Source of the DNA: Ruminococcus hominis
GTDB taxonomy: Bacteria; Bacillota; Clostridia; Lachnospirales; Lachnospiraceae
Direction of reading: 5' to 3'
NCBI RefSeq assembly: GCF_014287355.1
Contig: NZ_JACOPE010000001.1
Location: 1,922,001 to 1,986,000, forward strand
DNA length: 64,000 nt
How positions within the stretch are numbered: the stretch's first letter is position 1; every line of letters begins with the position of its first letter. A model generated the notes under the pieces. The model saw only the letters and a list, made by a program, of their open reading frames with translations. It ran no database searches and had not been told where the DNA came from. Shown here one piece after another: positions 1-7,888 of the stretch. Made by a program: the position numbers and the translations under genes.

Positions 1-491
1 AGCAAAATGGCAGGTTTTGCAGCTAAAGCCCTTGCAATTGCCACTCTCTGCTGCTGTCCACCGGATAGAGCGCTTGGCAGGTTTTCCAATTTTGTCCGAA
101 TACCCAGTGTATCAATAATTTCATCTACATAACCTTTTTCTACCTTTTTTCCATCCAGTTTCACAGGAAGAACAATATTTTCCCATACATTCAACATCGG
201 AACCAAGTTATACTGTTGAAATACGAAACCAATATTCCTACGTCGGAAAATGGTAAGCTCTTCATCTGTCATATGGCTTAAGTTCTGTCCATCTACAATT
301 ACCTGCCCAGATGTTGGATTATCTAATCCTCCAATCATATGAAGCATCGTAGACTTTCCACTCCCAGAAGTTCCAACAATTGCTACAAACTCCCCTTTTT
401 CTACTTCCAGGTTTATACCATCAAGAGCCCTGACTTCTGTTTCTCCCTGCCCATATATTTTTCGTAAATTTACTGCTTTTAATATATTCAT
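1..491 (-). CDS. ABC transporter ATP-binding protein, 3' end cut by window edge
   Basis: ATPase of the MacB/LolD/BceA type that would power a FtsX-like permease; the permease would lie beyond the window. The 163 visible codons begin at ATG 491 and show Walker A (GTSGSGKST, near residue 40), the Q-loop (VFQQYNLVP) and the signature LSGGQQQR; Walker B is lost at the edge. It follows a response regulator and a sensor kinase on the same strand, the arrangement of peptide-sensing and detoxification modules, so a role in antimicrobial peptide export or resistance is inferred. A terminator-like hairpin (514-536) sits just upstream, so its expression may be attenuated relative to the regulators. Confidence 0.9.
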   Translation of the reverse strand, partial: MNILKAVNLRKIYGQGETEVRALDGINLEVEKGEFVAIVGTSGSGKSTMLHMIGGLDNPTSGQVIVDGQNLSHMTDEELTIFRRRNIGFVFQQYNLVPMLNVWENIVLPVKLDGKKVEKGYVDEIIDTLGIRTKLENLPSALSGGQQQRVAIARALAAKPAIL

Positions 492-503
492 GCCATCCTC
501 CCA

Positions 504-541
504 TCAAAAAAGCCTGTATTGATCTTTACAATACAGACTTT
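504..541 (-). terminator. intrinsic-terminator-like hairpin between kinase and ABC gene
   Basis: CTGTATTG (514-521) pairs with CAATACAG (529-536) around a 7-nt loop. On the minus strand the stem is followed by GC and a run of six T. It lies between the kinase stop (590) and the ABC start (491), only a few bases before the ribosome site, so it either ends the regulator transcript or attenuates transporter expression. Confidence 0.6.
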
Positions 542-589
542 ATCATAACAATGTCTCCATCTGGTTTCTGAAATATCACAGTTTTGATA

Positions 590-1498
590 CTATTCCTTCT
601 TTGCTATCGGAAGAAACACAGAAAATGTAGAACCTTTTCCTCTCTTTGATGTCACTTTTATATACCCCTTTTGTGCCTGAATGATCTCTCTTGCAAGGAA
701 TAAGCCAATTCCTACTCCTGGCTGGTCTGCCACTGACAGACTCCGATAAAACCTTCCAAATATCTTTGGTATTTCTTCTTTTTCTATTCCAATGCCATCA
801 TCAGTGATGTCAATTTTTACAAAGAAAGAATACCTCTCAGCTTTTATCTGAACAACTCCCCCACATGCTGTATATTTAATCGCATTGTCTACAATATTTC
901 CAAGTGCCTCCACAGTCCATTTGGCATCACACATAACATGTAAATCGGTGTCAAATAGCTCCAGGGTAATATCCTTCTCCATTGCTTTTATATTAAACTG
1001 CTGCTGTATAGATGCAAACATCTGTGCAATAGCAGTATCCTCCGGATGTACTGCTATAATTCCGCTCTCCATTCGTGATAATTTGACCAGTGATTGTATC
1101 AGAAAATCCAATTTCTCCGTCTGCTCCAAAATGGTCGCTATCTCCCTCTGATTTTCATGATTCGTTTCAGAAAGTATTTCACCATAAATTTTCAAATTTG
1201 AAATAGGAGTCAAAGTCTGATGCGCAATGTCGGAAATAAGTTTCTGTATCACTTCTTTTTGTTCCTGTTGGTTTTTTCTTGCCAGAAAATTACTGTCTAA
1301 ATACTGTTTCATACTGTTTTCAAGGGCAGAATACTTTTCTTCAGATATTTCTGTCCGTTCCAATTCTCCATCTATCGCATAATCCAGCATTTGCTGCAGC
1401 CGGTTCAAAAGTCTTTTTTCTTTTTGAAAGAAAAGAAAGTACCAAAAGACGCCGCTCAGGATAAATATTGCTGCAATCCATAAAATTTCTTCTGTCAT
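590..1498 (-). CDS. sensor histidine kinase
   Basis: Membrane sensor kinase of about 302 residues: one N-terminal membrane segment (WIAAIFILSGVFWYFLFF), a short linker, the phospho-acceptor H-box (SDIAHQTLTPISNL, near residue 92) and a HATPase_c domain with N-box (DNAIKYT), DDGIGIEKEEIPKIFGRFYR and the GVGIGLFLAREI G-box. There is no large extracellular domain, as in intramembrane-sensing kinases that read the flux of a partner ABC transporter. The start ATG at 1498 overlaps the regulator's TGA (ATGA), so the two are translationally coupled; an ATG at 1513 is possible but has a poorer ribosome site. The signal sensed is unknown. Confidence 0.9.
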   Translation of the reverse strand: MTEEILWIAAIFILSGVFWYFLFFQKEKRLLNRLQQMLDYAIDGELERTEISEEKYSALENSMKQYLDSNFLARKNQQEQKEVIQKLISDIAHQTLTPISNLKIYGEILSETNHENQREIATILEQTEKLDFLIQSLVKLSRMESGIIAVHPEDTAIAQMFASIQQQFNIKAMEKDITLELFDTDLHVMCDAKWTVEALGNIVDNAIKYTACGGVVQIKAERYSFFVKIDITDDGIGIEKEEIPKIFGRFYRSLSVADQPGVGIGLFLAREIIQAQKGYIKVTSKRGKGSTFSVFLPIAKKE

Positions 1499-2178
1499 TC
1501 TTTCACCACCCATATGTAACCAATTCCGTAAACCGTCTTGATATATTTAGGCTTCTGCGTATCATCTTCTAATTTGTCTCTGAGGCGTTTGATTGCAACA
1601 GTCAGAGCATGAGCATCCACAAACTCTGTATCTCCCTGCCATACCTCGTCAATCAAATATTCCCGTTTCAATACTTTTCCTCTGTTTTCACACAGCACTC
1701 TAAGGAGCTTTTGTTCTGTCTTACTAAGTTCAATGGGGGCACTGTCTTTAAAAAATTCCATTTTATCGAAATAAAACTCATATCGGTCAATCTTCATTGA
1801 ATCCTTCGCTGACATCTCTTTATTTCTAAGCTGTACAGCTACTCTTGCACGCAGTACCATTAAGCTGAATGGTTTCGTAATGTAATCATTTGCTCCTGCT
1901 TCCAATCCTGTTACAATATCTACTTCCATGTTATTTACTGTAAGCAGAATAATCGGCACCTGACTGTTTTTCCTTATTTCTCTTACAAAATCAATCCCAT
2001 TTCCATCCGGCAAGTTCACATCTAATAAAACCAATGTGATATCTTCCTTTTTCAAGATTTCTCTAGCTTCCTGCAAAGTTCTGCACTGATAAAAGAAATA
2101 AGCATCATTCTTTAAAGCCAGACGGATTCCATCATTTAATTTTTTGTCATCTTCAACAATCAGTAACTTTTCACTCAT
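1495..2178 (-). CDS. OmpR-family response regulator
   Basis: Two-component response regulator of about 227 residues: receiver domain with the acidic pair (VEDDKKL), the phospho-accepting Asp in LLLDVNLPDG, and the Lys of DYITKPFSL, followed by a winged-helix DNA-binding domain ending KYIKTVYGIGYIWVVKE. It is the first gene of a regulator-kinase-ABC set and overlaps the kinase start by ATGA. I chose ATG 2178 (MSEKLLIVEDD) over an upstream TTG at 2199. It presumably activates the downstream transporter; the target site is not identified. Confidence 0.92.
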   Translation of the reverse strand: MSEKLLIVEDDKKLNDGIRLALKNDAYFFYQCRTLQEAREILKKEDITLVLLDVNLPDGNGIDFVREIRKNSQVPIILLTVNNMEVDIVTGLEAGANDYITKPFSLMVLRARVAVQLRNKEMSAKDSMKIDRYEFYFDKMEFFKDSAPIELSKTEQKLLRVLCENRGKVLKREYLIDEVWQGDTEFVDAHALTVAIKRLRDKLEDDTQKPKYIKTVYGIGYIWVVKE

Positions 2179-2312
2179 ATTTTCTCTGCTTTCTTTCAAA
2201 TAATACTAATTGTATCATTGCCAACTTTACAAATCAAACAGTTATATTAAAATCTCAAACAGAGATTTCCTTAGAAACAGCAAAAAGCTCCCAAAAGAGA
2301 TTTCCACGCTTT

Positions 2313-2505
2313 AAATATGCACTAATTCTTTCAGCACATAATCTTTGATTTCCTGATGGGTTGCTTTCAACTCAGCACTGGTCGCATCCAGTTCGCCCGG
2401 AGCTAAGTCACTCTTTATTGCGTCGTCCGAATTTTGTTGGTGTAAAAAAACAATCATCTCCACATATTTCTCTGTCAATCGTATAATTAATACACAAAAA
2501 ACCTG
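2313..2505 (-). pseudogene. gene remnant, RlmD/RumA-like C-terminal tail
   Basis: On the minus strand a reading frame of about 62 codons ends at TAA 2313-2315 and includes GELDATSAELKATHQEIKDY. From memory this resembles the extension seen at the C-terminus of clostridial 23S rRNA uracil methyltransferases and some mobile-element methylases; I cannot run a search. No start codon with a ribosome site is visible and the tail stops early. It contains the first copy of the 25-bp repeat (2466-2490). A short downstream stretch (about 2285-2350) resembles 9365-9420. Confidence 0.35.
2466..2490. repeat. 25-bp direct repeat, copy 1
   Basis: The 25 bases are identical to 12514-12538 in the same orientation (core CTGTCAATCGTATAATTAA). 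The sequence on either side differs between copies. This copy lies inside the RlmD-like remnant and just upstream of the small gene at 2524, whose promoter it may supply (TATAAT at 2482-2487). Confidence 0.75.
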
Positions 2506-2523
2506 AAAAGAGGAGGTGTTCGT

Positions 2524-2709
2524 ATGGCTACTTCAAGTATTACTCATAATTTTGTCATATCCAATCCAAACAGCGTAAAACTTTTTATTGCAGCGATTGA
2601 CGAAGCCGACCGTGACCGCACACCAAAGCAGACACTTCCCGGACATCAGTTGACAAACCCACAAGAAATCTTATCTTTAATGTCAAAAAGGAAAAAAACA
2701 AATTCTTAA
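2524..2709 (+). CDS. small conserved protein, possible antitoxin-like partner
   Basis: A 61-residue protein starting MATSSITHNFVIS, preceded by an excellent ribosome site (GAGGAGGTG). It is soluble, with no membrane segment, and ends in a basic tail (MSKRKKTNS). Small proteins with this MATSS opening and a PKxxLxxxxLTxPxEIxxLMxKRK pattern recur in Firmicute accessory islands; I recall no proven function. It converges on a decayed Abi-family gene 3 bases beyond its stop, consistent with a leftover toxin-antitoxin or phage-defence locus, but that link is inference. Confidence 0.6.
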   Translation: MATSSITHNFVISNPNSVKLFIAAIDEADRDRTPKQTLPGHQLTNPQEILSLMSKRKKTNS

Positions 2710-2712
2710 ATA

Positions 2713-2973
2713 TTAAAATTCTTCAATAAACAATTCTCTAAGCTCTGCATCAAACTTATACAGACTGACTATTTCTTCAAAACTTGTTCCTGCTTTATAT
2801 TTTTTTGTGTTTGATATTCTAAAAAGATGTTTATATCCTCCCATAAGAGGAAAATATCCTATTTGGCGTAACATCTCTTCCGCATATTCTCTGTCTTTTA
2901 TTTTTATTCCCTTTTCATCACTGATCCAGGAAACCTAGTTACTAAAAGAAGAGAATTTTTTCGGTGTCTGCAT
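2713..2973 (-). pseudogene. Abi-family (AbiD/F-like) N-terminal fragment with in-frame stop
   Basis: Starting at ATG 2973 after a good ribosome site (AAGGAG), the minus strand reads MQTPKKFSSFSN, then an in-frame TAG (2935-2937), then DREYAEEMLRQIGYFPLMGG and GTSFEEIVSLYKFDAELREL before TAA at 2713-2715. The GTSFEDIxxLYxFDxxLR motif is typical of the N-terminal part of Abi_2 abortive-infection proteins, which are usually around 300 residues. Only about 85 codons remain and one is a stop, so the gene is dead. Confidence 0.6.
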
Positions 2974-3206
2974 CTCATTTCTCCTTAAAACAAAAGAGGG
3001 AGAGACCCGCAGGCTCTCCCCCGCCTGTAGGCTTCGCAAGTTTCTACAGAACGATCAATGAGCTTAGTATACGTCATTTTAAATGTCCTGTCAATATGCC
3101 AAAACATTCTCTGTCATATCAGCTCAAATTCAATATTCTGTTGCATAAGCTCCTCCCGTTATTGTTTGATCTGAGCTTATTTTACAGAACCTGCCGAAAA
3201 ACCACA

Positions 3207-3247
3207 TTGAATCAGGACCACCCGTCCAACGGGTGGTCCTGATTCAA
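3207..3247 (-). terminator. strong terminator, 18-bp perfect stem
   Basis: Bases 3207-3224 and 3230-3247 are perfectly complementary around a 5-nt loop. The hairpin overlaps the stop codon (3244-3246) of the ABC ATPase gene and on the minus strand is followed by TGTGGTTTTT, fitting a Rho-independent terminator for the transporter operon. Confidence 0.8.
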
Positions 3248-4116
3248 CTATTCGTCAAATAAATATACGCATCTTCCAAAGTGATATCATTATCCAGGAC
3301 ACAATTCTCATTTGGCTTTCCTTTGCTTAATACTTTCATATGAATTCCATTTTCTACATACTGCTTAGATGATATAGAATAATTAGCTTCTAACAAACGG
3401 GCTTCTTCTGCATTTTGTACCGTACAATTCCAAACACAGCCCTTTGCATTTTCCAACAATCCACTCACGCTTCCGGAATATAAAAAATTCCCTTTTTTCA
3501 TAATGGCAAGCTGTGTACAGGTTGCTGCTAAATCTTCTACTACATGAGTGGAAAACAGCACAGTTCTATCCTTTGAAAAATCAACCAGAAGATTGCGGAT
3601 CCTGATTCTTTCTTCCGGATCTAACCCAGTTGTTGGTTCATCAATAATCAAAAAATCCGGATTATTAAGAAGTGCCTGTATGAGTCCGACACGTCTCTTC
3701 ATACCACCAGATAATTGCCGCATTTTTTTATTCTGATGCTCTATAAGAGAAGTCTTTTCCAGATAATAGGTAATTCTTTGTTCGAGGTCGTTTCTGGATA
3801 CTCCTGACAGTCCCCCCATATATACAAGACATTCTTTCACCGTAAGATTCGGATATAAGTCGATTTCCTGTGGAAGATAACCAATCTTTTTCTGTATTTT
3901 CTCATAATTTCCCTCGTTATACAGAATTCCATCAAGGGAAACCATTCCTTCCGTTTGTTTTAAAACAGTTGTAAGAACCCTCATCAAAGTGGTTTTTCCA
4001 GCACCATTCTCACCCAAAAGTCCATAAATTCCCTTAGGTATTTCAAGAGATGCCTTATTTACTGCAACTACACCATTTTTAAATCTAACTGTTAAATCAT
4101 TTATTCTAATACTCAT
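3244..4116 (-). CDS. ABC transporter ATP-binding protein
   Basis: ATPase of about 290 residues for the two membrane proteins encoded just upstream. Walker A GENGAGKTT (near residue 35), Q-loop YLPQEIDLY, signature LSGGMKRRVG, Walker B FLIIDEPTTGLD and H-loop FSTHVVEDLA are all present. The C-terminal 80 residues form the accessory domain typical of ABC-2 (bacitracin or lantibiotic-type) exporters. It starts 3 bases after the preceding stop. Substrate unknown; peptide or drug export is inferred from the linked two-component system. Confidence 0.9.
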   Translation of the reverse strand: MSIRINDLTVRFKNGVVAVNKASLEIPKGIYGLLGENGAGKTTLMRVLTTVLKQTEGMVSLDGILYNEGNYEKIQKKIGYLPQEIDLYPNLTVKECLVYMGGLSGVSRNDLEQRITYYLEKTSLIEHQNKKMRQLSGGMKRRVGLIQALLNNPDFLIIDEPTTGLDPEERIRIRNLLVDFSKDRTVLFSTHVVEDLAATCTQLAIMKKGNFLYSGSVSGLLENAKGCVWNCTVQNAEEARLLEANYSISSKQYVENGIHMKVLSKGKPNENCVLDNDITLEDAYIYLTNS

Positions 4117-4119
4117 AAT

Positions 4120-4776
4120 CTATCCTCTTTTCTTTAAAGCCATTGGTAATACTGCAAATAAAAACAGCCCCACTATAAAAGACACAAGCGTTCCATAAAT
4201 CCAACTCTCGGACATTAATTGAGTAGGTTCACAAGAGCTGAAAGAAAACAATCCCAGATTCCCGAAAAATGAACTGCCCGCTTTCGATATAAGTCCAATG
4301 ACAATTCCAAATAAACATCCTATACCTGCCCACATATTTCGAAGCAATGTACACAAAATCACAGAGCATATACTCCAAAGCCAGATAGTTCCGAACATTG
4401 CAATGAAATATAAAAGAAATATCTGAATACCCGAAATGCCTTCGTTTACACTGCCCGGTTTTTGCCAGAAAAATAAAACATATCCAACACAGGAAAGTAT
4501 TAATAAATATAATATTTGAACGCACACTCTCTGTGATATTACTTTTAACTGCTTTTTTTGATCATACAAATGAAATACATCGGCACGCTTACTTTTTACT
4601 TCCATCAAATATGTGTCACTACAAAAAATAATTGTTAAAAATGCTATTGGCGACTGAATCGCTGAACCGATTTCTTCATAGTATATAATCGGATGAATAG
4701 CACACAATATCAGTATAAATGCACATGAATAAAAAATCTTATATAACGACAAGCAGTTTTTTAGTTCCGTTTTCAA
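4120..4776 (-). CDS. ABC transporter membrane protein (ABC-2 type)
   Basis: Hydrophobic 218-residue protein with about six predicted membrane segments (for example IFYSCAFILILCAIHPIIYY and WIYGTLVSFIVGLFLFAVLP). It starts with TTG at 4776, which overlaps the TGA of the preceding permease gene; a strong AGGAGG lies 8 nt upstream. Its position between a permease and an ATPase makes it a second transmembrane subunit. No specific family recognised. Confidence 0.75.
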   Translation of the reverse strand: MKTELKNCLSLYKIFYSCAFILILCAIHPIIYYEEIGSAIQSPIAFLTIIFCSDTYLMEVKSKRADVFHLYDQKKQLKVISQRVCVQILYLLILSCVGYVLFFWQKPGSVNEGISGIQIFLLYFIAMFGTIWLWSICSVILCTLLRNMWAGIGCLFGIVIGLISKAGSSFFGNLGLFSFSSCEPTQLMSESWIYGTLVSFIVGLFLFAVLPMALKKRG

Positions 4777-5843
4777 TGAACCCTCCTCCTTTTCCAGATT
4801 GTAACAGAAATACCTACTAATATAACTGATGAAATTACAAGAATAATCTGATTTATGTTTGACATTTTGGCTGCATGTGTTTCAAAAAATCTGCCAGGGA
4901 ATCGCACCATAATAGAGAGCGGTCTCATATAATAAATATCATTCTTCATGGTCAGCATATTTGAATATATAATGTGTAAAAACAAGATTGGTGCTGCCGG
5001 AAGCGGATTTTTAAATATTACTGCTGTAATTGTATAGACACAACATATCATCAAAAGATTCGGAACAATATAGATCAGAGAATTCACGCAAAAATCAATT
5101 GGTGTTACCGGAAAGCCCGATTCTAAAGACGTTTTCAAACACAGCATAAAGAATATAACATTCAAAATCACTAATACTCCCAGCATACTAATGAATCCGC
5201 TTATTACTTTCCCACATATATATTGGATTGCCGTAACAGGCTTTGTATGTAATAATTCATAGGTACTTTTTCGTGTATCCTGAATAAATAAAAATGATAG
5301 CAAGACTGTTGCAAAAAAGGCCATATGCAATCCTGCAAAATCCGTGAACTTTTTGGCAAAGTACCAGGAAAAAGAATGTTCGGATAATTTCCGCTCGATA
5401 TAATGATTGATTTCTTCTGCTGTCCCCTTATGAATTTCAAGGTCCTCATAAGCATATATTGCATTATAATAGCCATATTGGGATTCCAAAAACTCAGAAG
5501 CAGTCTTTACATCCATATTCTGAATTTCTTTCATTACATGATCTGCTTCCTGCCTGCTAAATCCAAAACCATTTTGGGAGGTGTCCATTAACGTCTCTTT
5601 GATCGTATCTTCCCACTCCCTTCTTCTTTCTTTATCATCAGATGTGGGAATGTACCCATCCATGACATCAGCATCTTCCAATGCTACGTCATTTTGTGTG
5701 ATCTGTTCATTCTGTTTGATATAATGAATTTGCAAATACGATGACAGACATTGATACATACTGGCAACTATAATAATCAAGCCAATCCACAAAACAGGGT
5801 TCTTTAAATAATCAAGTATACTTCTTTTTATGATTGTTTTCAT
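4773..5843 (-). CDS. ABC transporter permease (ABC-2 type)
   Basis: About 356 residues. One N-terminal membrane segment (VLWIGLIIIVASMYQCL) is followed by an extracytoplasmic stretch of about 130 residues (roughly 35-165) and then about five membrane segments in the C-terminal half, the layout of ABC2_membrane exporters. I chose ATG 5843 (MKTIIKRSILDYLKNP), preceded by GGAAGAG, over the longer frame from 5927. It is coupled to the next gene by a TTGA overlap and is the first transporter gene after a terminator-like hairpin (5914-5948). Confidence 0.8.
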   Translation of the reverse strand: MKTIIKRSILDYLKNPVLWIGLIIIVASMYQCLSSYLQIHYIKQNEQITQNDVALEDADVMDGYIPTSDDKERRREWEDTIKETLMDTSQNGFGFSRQEADHVMKEIQNMDVKTASEFLESQYGYYNAIYAYEDLEIHKGTAEEINHYIERKLSEHSFSWYFAKKFTDFAGLHMAFFATVLLSFLFIQDTRKSTYELLHTKPVTAIQYICGKVISGFISMLGVLVILNVIFFMLCLKTSLESGFPVTPIDFCVNSLIYIVPNLLMICCVYTITAVIFKNPLPAAPILFLHIIYSNMLTMKNDIYYMRPLSIMVRFPGRFFETHAAKMSNINQIILVISSVILVGISVTIWKRRRVH

Positions 5844-5907
5844 TGCATCTCTTCCTTTCTTTATTTCTTTAACAACATCATACAAATCAATTCTCAATAA
5901 ATTCACA

Positions 5908-5948
5908 ATAAAAAAGACTAAAACCACTTTATTTGTGATTTCAGCCTT
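5908..5948 (-). terminator. terminator or attenuator between kinase and transporter genes
   Basis: On the minus strand 5948-5935 pairs with 5927-5914: fourteen positions all pair if G-U wobbles are allowed, and the stem is followed by TTTTTTATT. It lies between the kinase stop (5960) and the permease start (5843), mirroring the hairpin at 514-536 in the other sensor-transporter locus. Confidence 0.6.
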
Positions 5949-5959
5949 ATAAAGTATTT

Positions 5960-7138
5960 TTATTCAGCTTTGAAAAGAGCTTCTACATGAGCACCGCCTT
6001 GTCTGGCATTATATATTTTCAAATTTCCTCCATGCTTTTCACAGAAAATACGAGAAATATACATACCAAGGCCAAAATGCTTTAAATCATCTTGTGGATT
6101 CTTATGATAAAATGGTTCTGTTACTTTTTCCTCAGTATCCACAAATCCTATTCCATCATCTTCAACAGAAATTATAAGAAAACCATCCTTTTTCTTTATC
6201 TGCAAAGCAATACTTTTTTGTGCATATCGAACCGCATTTTCCAGTAAGTTGTCTGTCACTTCCATGACAAGTTCCTCATCCACTTTCACAATGTTTTGTT
6301 CCTGCACTCTTTCTACCTTACATAATTTACTTTCCTTCTTGGACAGCATGGCAGCTTCTGCCTCAATCTTTTTTGCCAGTTCCGATAATTCTATCTCTGA
6401 GCATTGCAGTTCCCTCTGTTCTAAATGGGACATTTTTCTCATGTTTTCCGTGAAATGCTCTATACGGTCAATCTGATACATGCCTGTTTGTAAGATATCA
6501 ATAACATCCTCTGTTTTTATACTCTCAGCAGAAACAAACTCTAAGAGCATTTCCTGATACCCACGCAATATGGAAAGTGGAGAACGTATATCATGTGCAA
6601 TTGCATTCCGCAAAGCCTTCTCGTCATCAATCATTCGCCACATCTTTCTGTTGTTATCTGCTAAATCACTTCGCATCATTTCAAATTCTTTACACAAAGT
6701 TCCCATCTCATCTTTATTTTCATAGGACACATGAAAATCCAGTTCATTATCTGCAATCATTTGTGAGGCATCTTTTAGTTCCTGTATAGGTGTCTTTAAC
6801 TTATTTTTATAAAAAAAGAATACCGCAACAACACTCCCAACAATCGAAAAAATCAGTACCGAATATGTTTCCATAAAGTCACACATTTCCGAAAGATGAT
6901 GGTCCAAACGATTCATCTGCGATTGATTAGGTCTTGATATCTCAATCTCGTATTTCTTTCCATATTGCTGAAACACGTCCGTATAATCTGCATAATCAAT
7001 ATATTTTTCCCATATTTTATTCTGCATATTTCTTGCAAAATGAACTGTAAATCCAGATAACAGAAATGCTGCCGTTAAGCTGATCACAAAATAAAGCAGA
7101 ATTGTTTTTTTCAGTGACAAGTTTCTTATTTTTTCCAT
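5960..7138 (-). CDS. sensor histidine kinase with HAMP domain
   Basis: About 392 residues. Two membrane segments (TILLYFVISLTAAFLLSGF and YSVLIFSIVGSVVAVFFFY) flank a short extracytoplasmic loop; a HAMP domain (ELKDASQMIADNELDFHV), the H-box NAIAHDIRSPLSILRGYQEM and a HATPase_c domain (NLLENAVRYA, DDGIGF, GLGMYISRIF) follow. ATG 7138 (MEKIRNLSLKK) is preferred to ATG 7156. The start lies inside the out-of-frame 3' end of the response regulator gene, implying coupling. Partner of the regulator at 7191-7799 and probably of the exporter downstream. Confidence 0.9.
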   Translation of the reverse strand: MEKIRNLSLKKTILLYFVISLTAAFLLSGFTVHFARNMQNKIWEKYIDYADYTDVFQQYGKKYEIEISRPNQSQMNRLDHHLSEMCDFMETYSVLIFSIVGSVVAVFFFYKNKLKTPIQELKDASQMIADNELDFHVSYENKDEMGTLCKEFEMMRSDLADNNRKMWRMIDDEKALRNAIAHDIRSPLSILRGYQEMLLEFVSAESIKTEDVIDILQTGMYQIDRIEHFTENMRKMSHLEQRELQCSEIELSELAKKIEAEAAMLSKKESKLCKVERVQEQNIVKVDEELVMEVTDNLLENAVRYAQKSIALQIKKKDGFLIISVEDDGIGFVDTEEKVTEPFYHKNPQDDLKHFGLGMYISRIFCEKHGGNLKIYNARQGGAHVEALFKAE

Positions 7139-7190
7139 CGGTATCCAATCCCCCATACAGTTTCTATGTATTCTTTTTCTGAATAATCCG

Positions 7191-7799
7191 CTATTTTTTC
7201 CTTATACGCCGTACTAATTCCGTTATCGTTCTACTGTCCCCTTCCGCATCATATCCACAGACTTGTGCATATATACGTTCTTTATCAAACACCTGCCCTG
7301 GATGCATGGATAAGAATTCAATAATCTGATATTCAATTTTTGTGAACTCCATCCTGTGTCCGGCTATAGCTACTATTTTTTCAGAATAATCAATCAGCAT
7401 TTCATCCATGAAACGGTATTCCGTTTTTTGTTGATGCCTTTCTTCTCTCTTTATGTTTGTGACAATCCTTGCTTCCAACTCCCGAAGACTAAATGGTTTC
7501 GTAATATAATCATCCCCACCTGAAAGCAACCCATTAATTTTATCATCTTCGTCAACTCTTGCTGTCAGAAATAAAATTGGACATAACACTTTACTGCGTA
7601 TCAGACGACATACTTCAATCCCATCCATGCGTGGCATATTGATATCCAACAAAATAATATCCGGTTTCATTTTTATTTTATTTAATGCTTCCATTCCATC
7701 TGTAGCCGTAATGATTTCATATTGCTTCATATTAAAATAACTACAAAGCATTTTCACCAATTCTTTATCATCATCGACAACTAAAATCTTGTATTTCAT
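7191..7799 (-). CDS. OmpR-family response regulator, C-terminus frameshifted
   Basis: Receiver domain (VVDDDKELVK, phospho-Asp in IILLDINMPRMDG, Lys in DYITKPFSL) plus winged helix. The frame from ATG 7799 (ribosome site GGAGGTGG) stops at TAG 7191-7193 after RRIRKK, about 22 residues short. A -1 shift in the A6 run (plus-strand T6, 7194-7199) restores IADYSEKEYIETVWGIGYRW and a normal end at 7126, overlapping the kinase start at 7138. Either a recent one-base deletion, phase variation, or -1 slippage on AAAAAA. Without the tail the final DNA-binding strands are missing. Confidence 0.85.
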   Translation of the reverse strand: MKYKILVVDDDKELVKMLCSYFNMKQYEIITATDGMEALNKIKMKPDIILLDINMPRMDGIEVCRLIRSKVLCPILFLTARVDEDDKINGLLSGGDDYITKPFSLRELEARIVTNIKREERHQQKTEYRFMDEMLIDYSEKIVAIAGHRMEFTKIEYQIIEFLSMHPGQVFDKERIYAQVCGYDAEGDSRTITELVRRIRKK

Positions 7800-7821
7800 C
7801 CAAACCACCTCCAGTATCCAT

Positions 7822-7851
7822 ATTATACGATAAAAAACAATGAAATCACAA
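7822..7851 (-). promoter_or_regulatory. putative promoter of the second sensor-transporter operon
   Basis: On the minus strand TTGTGA (7851-7846), an 18-bp spacer and a perfect TATAAT (7827-7822) lie just upstream of the response regulator ribosome site and start (7799). Confidence 0.5.
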
Positions 7852-7888
7852 CAAGAGTACATGAAGAACGTAAGCACAATATGACTGG

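Noticed and set aside
2466..2490. 25-bp repeat as a shared promoter only
   Set aside because: It contains TATAAT on the plus strand, but no matching -35 in either copy and no gene follows copy 2 on that strand, so a promoter alone does not explain the identity.
2713..2973. Functional Abi gene
   Set aside because: In-frame TAG at 2935-2937 and loss of most of the protein.
2964..3242. 92-codon plus-strand frame
   Set aside because: Starts inside the ribosome site of the Abi remnant and reads through hairpins; no family resemblance.
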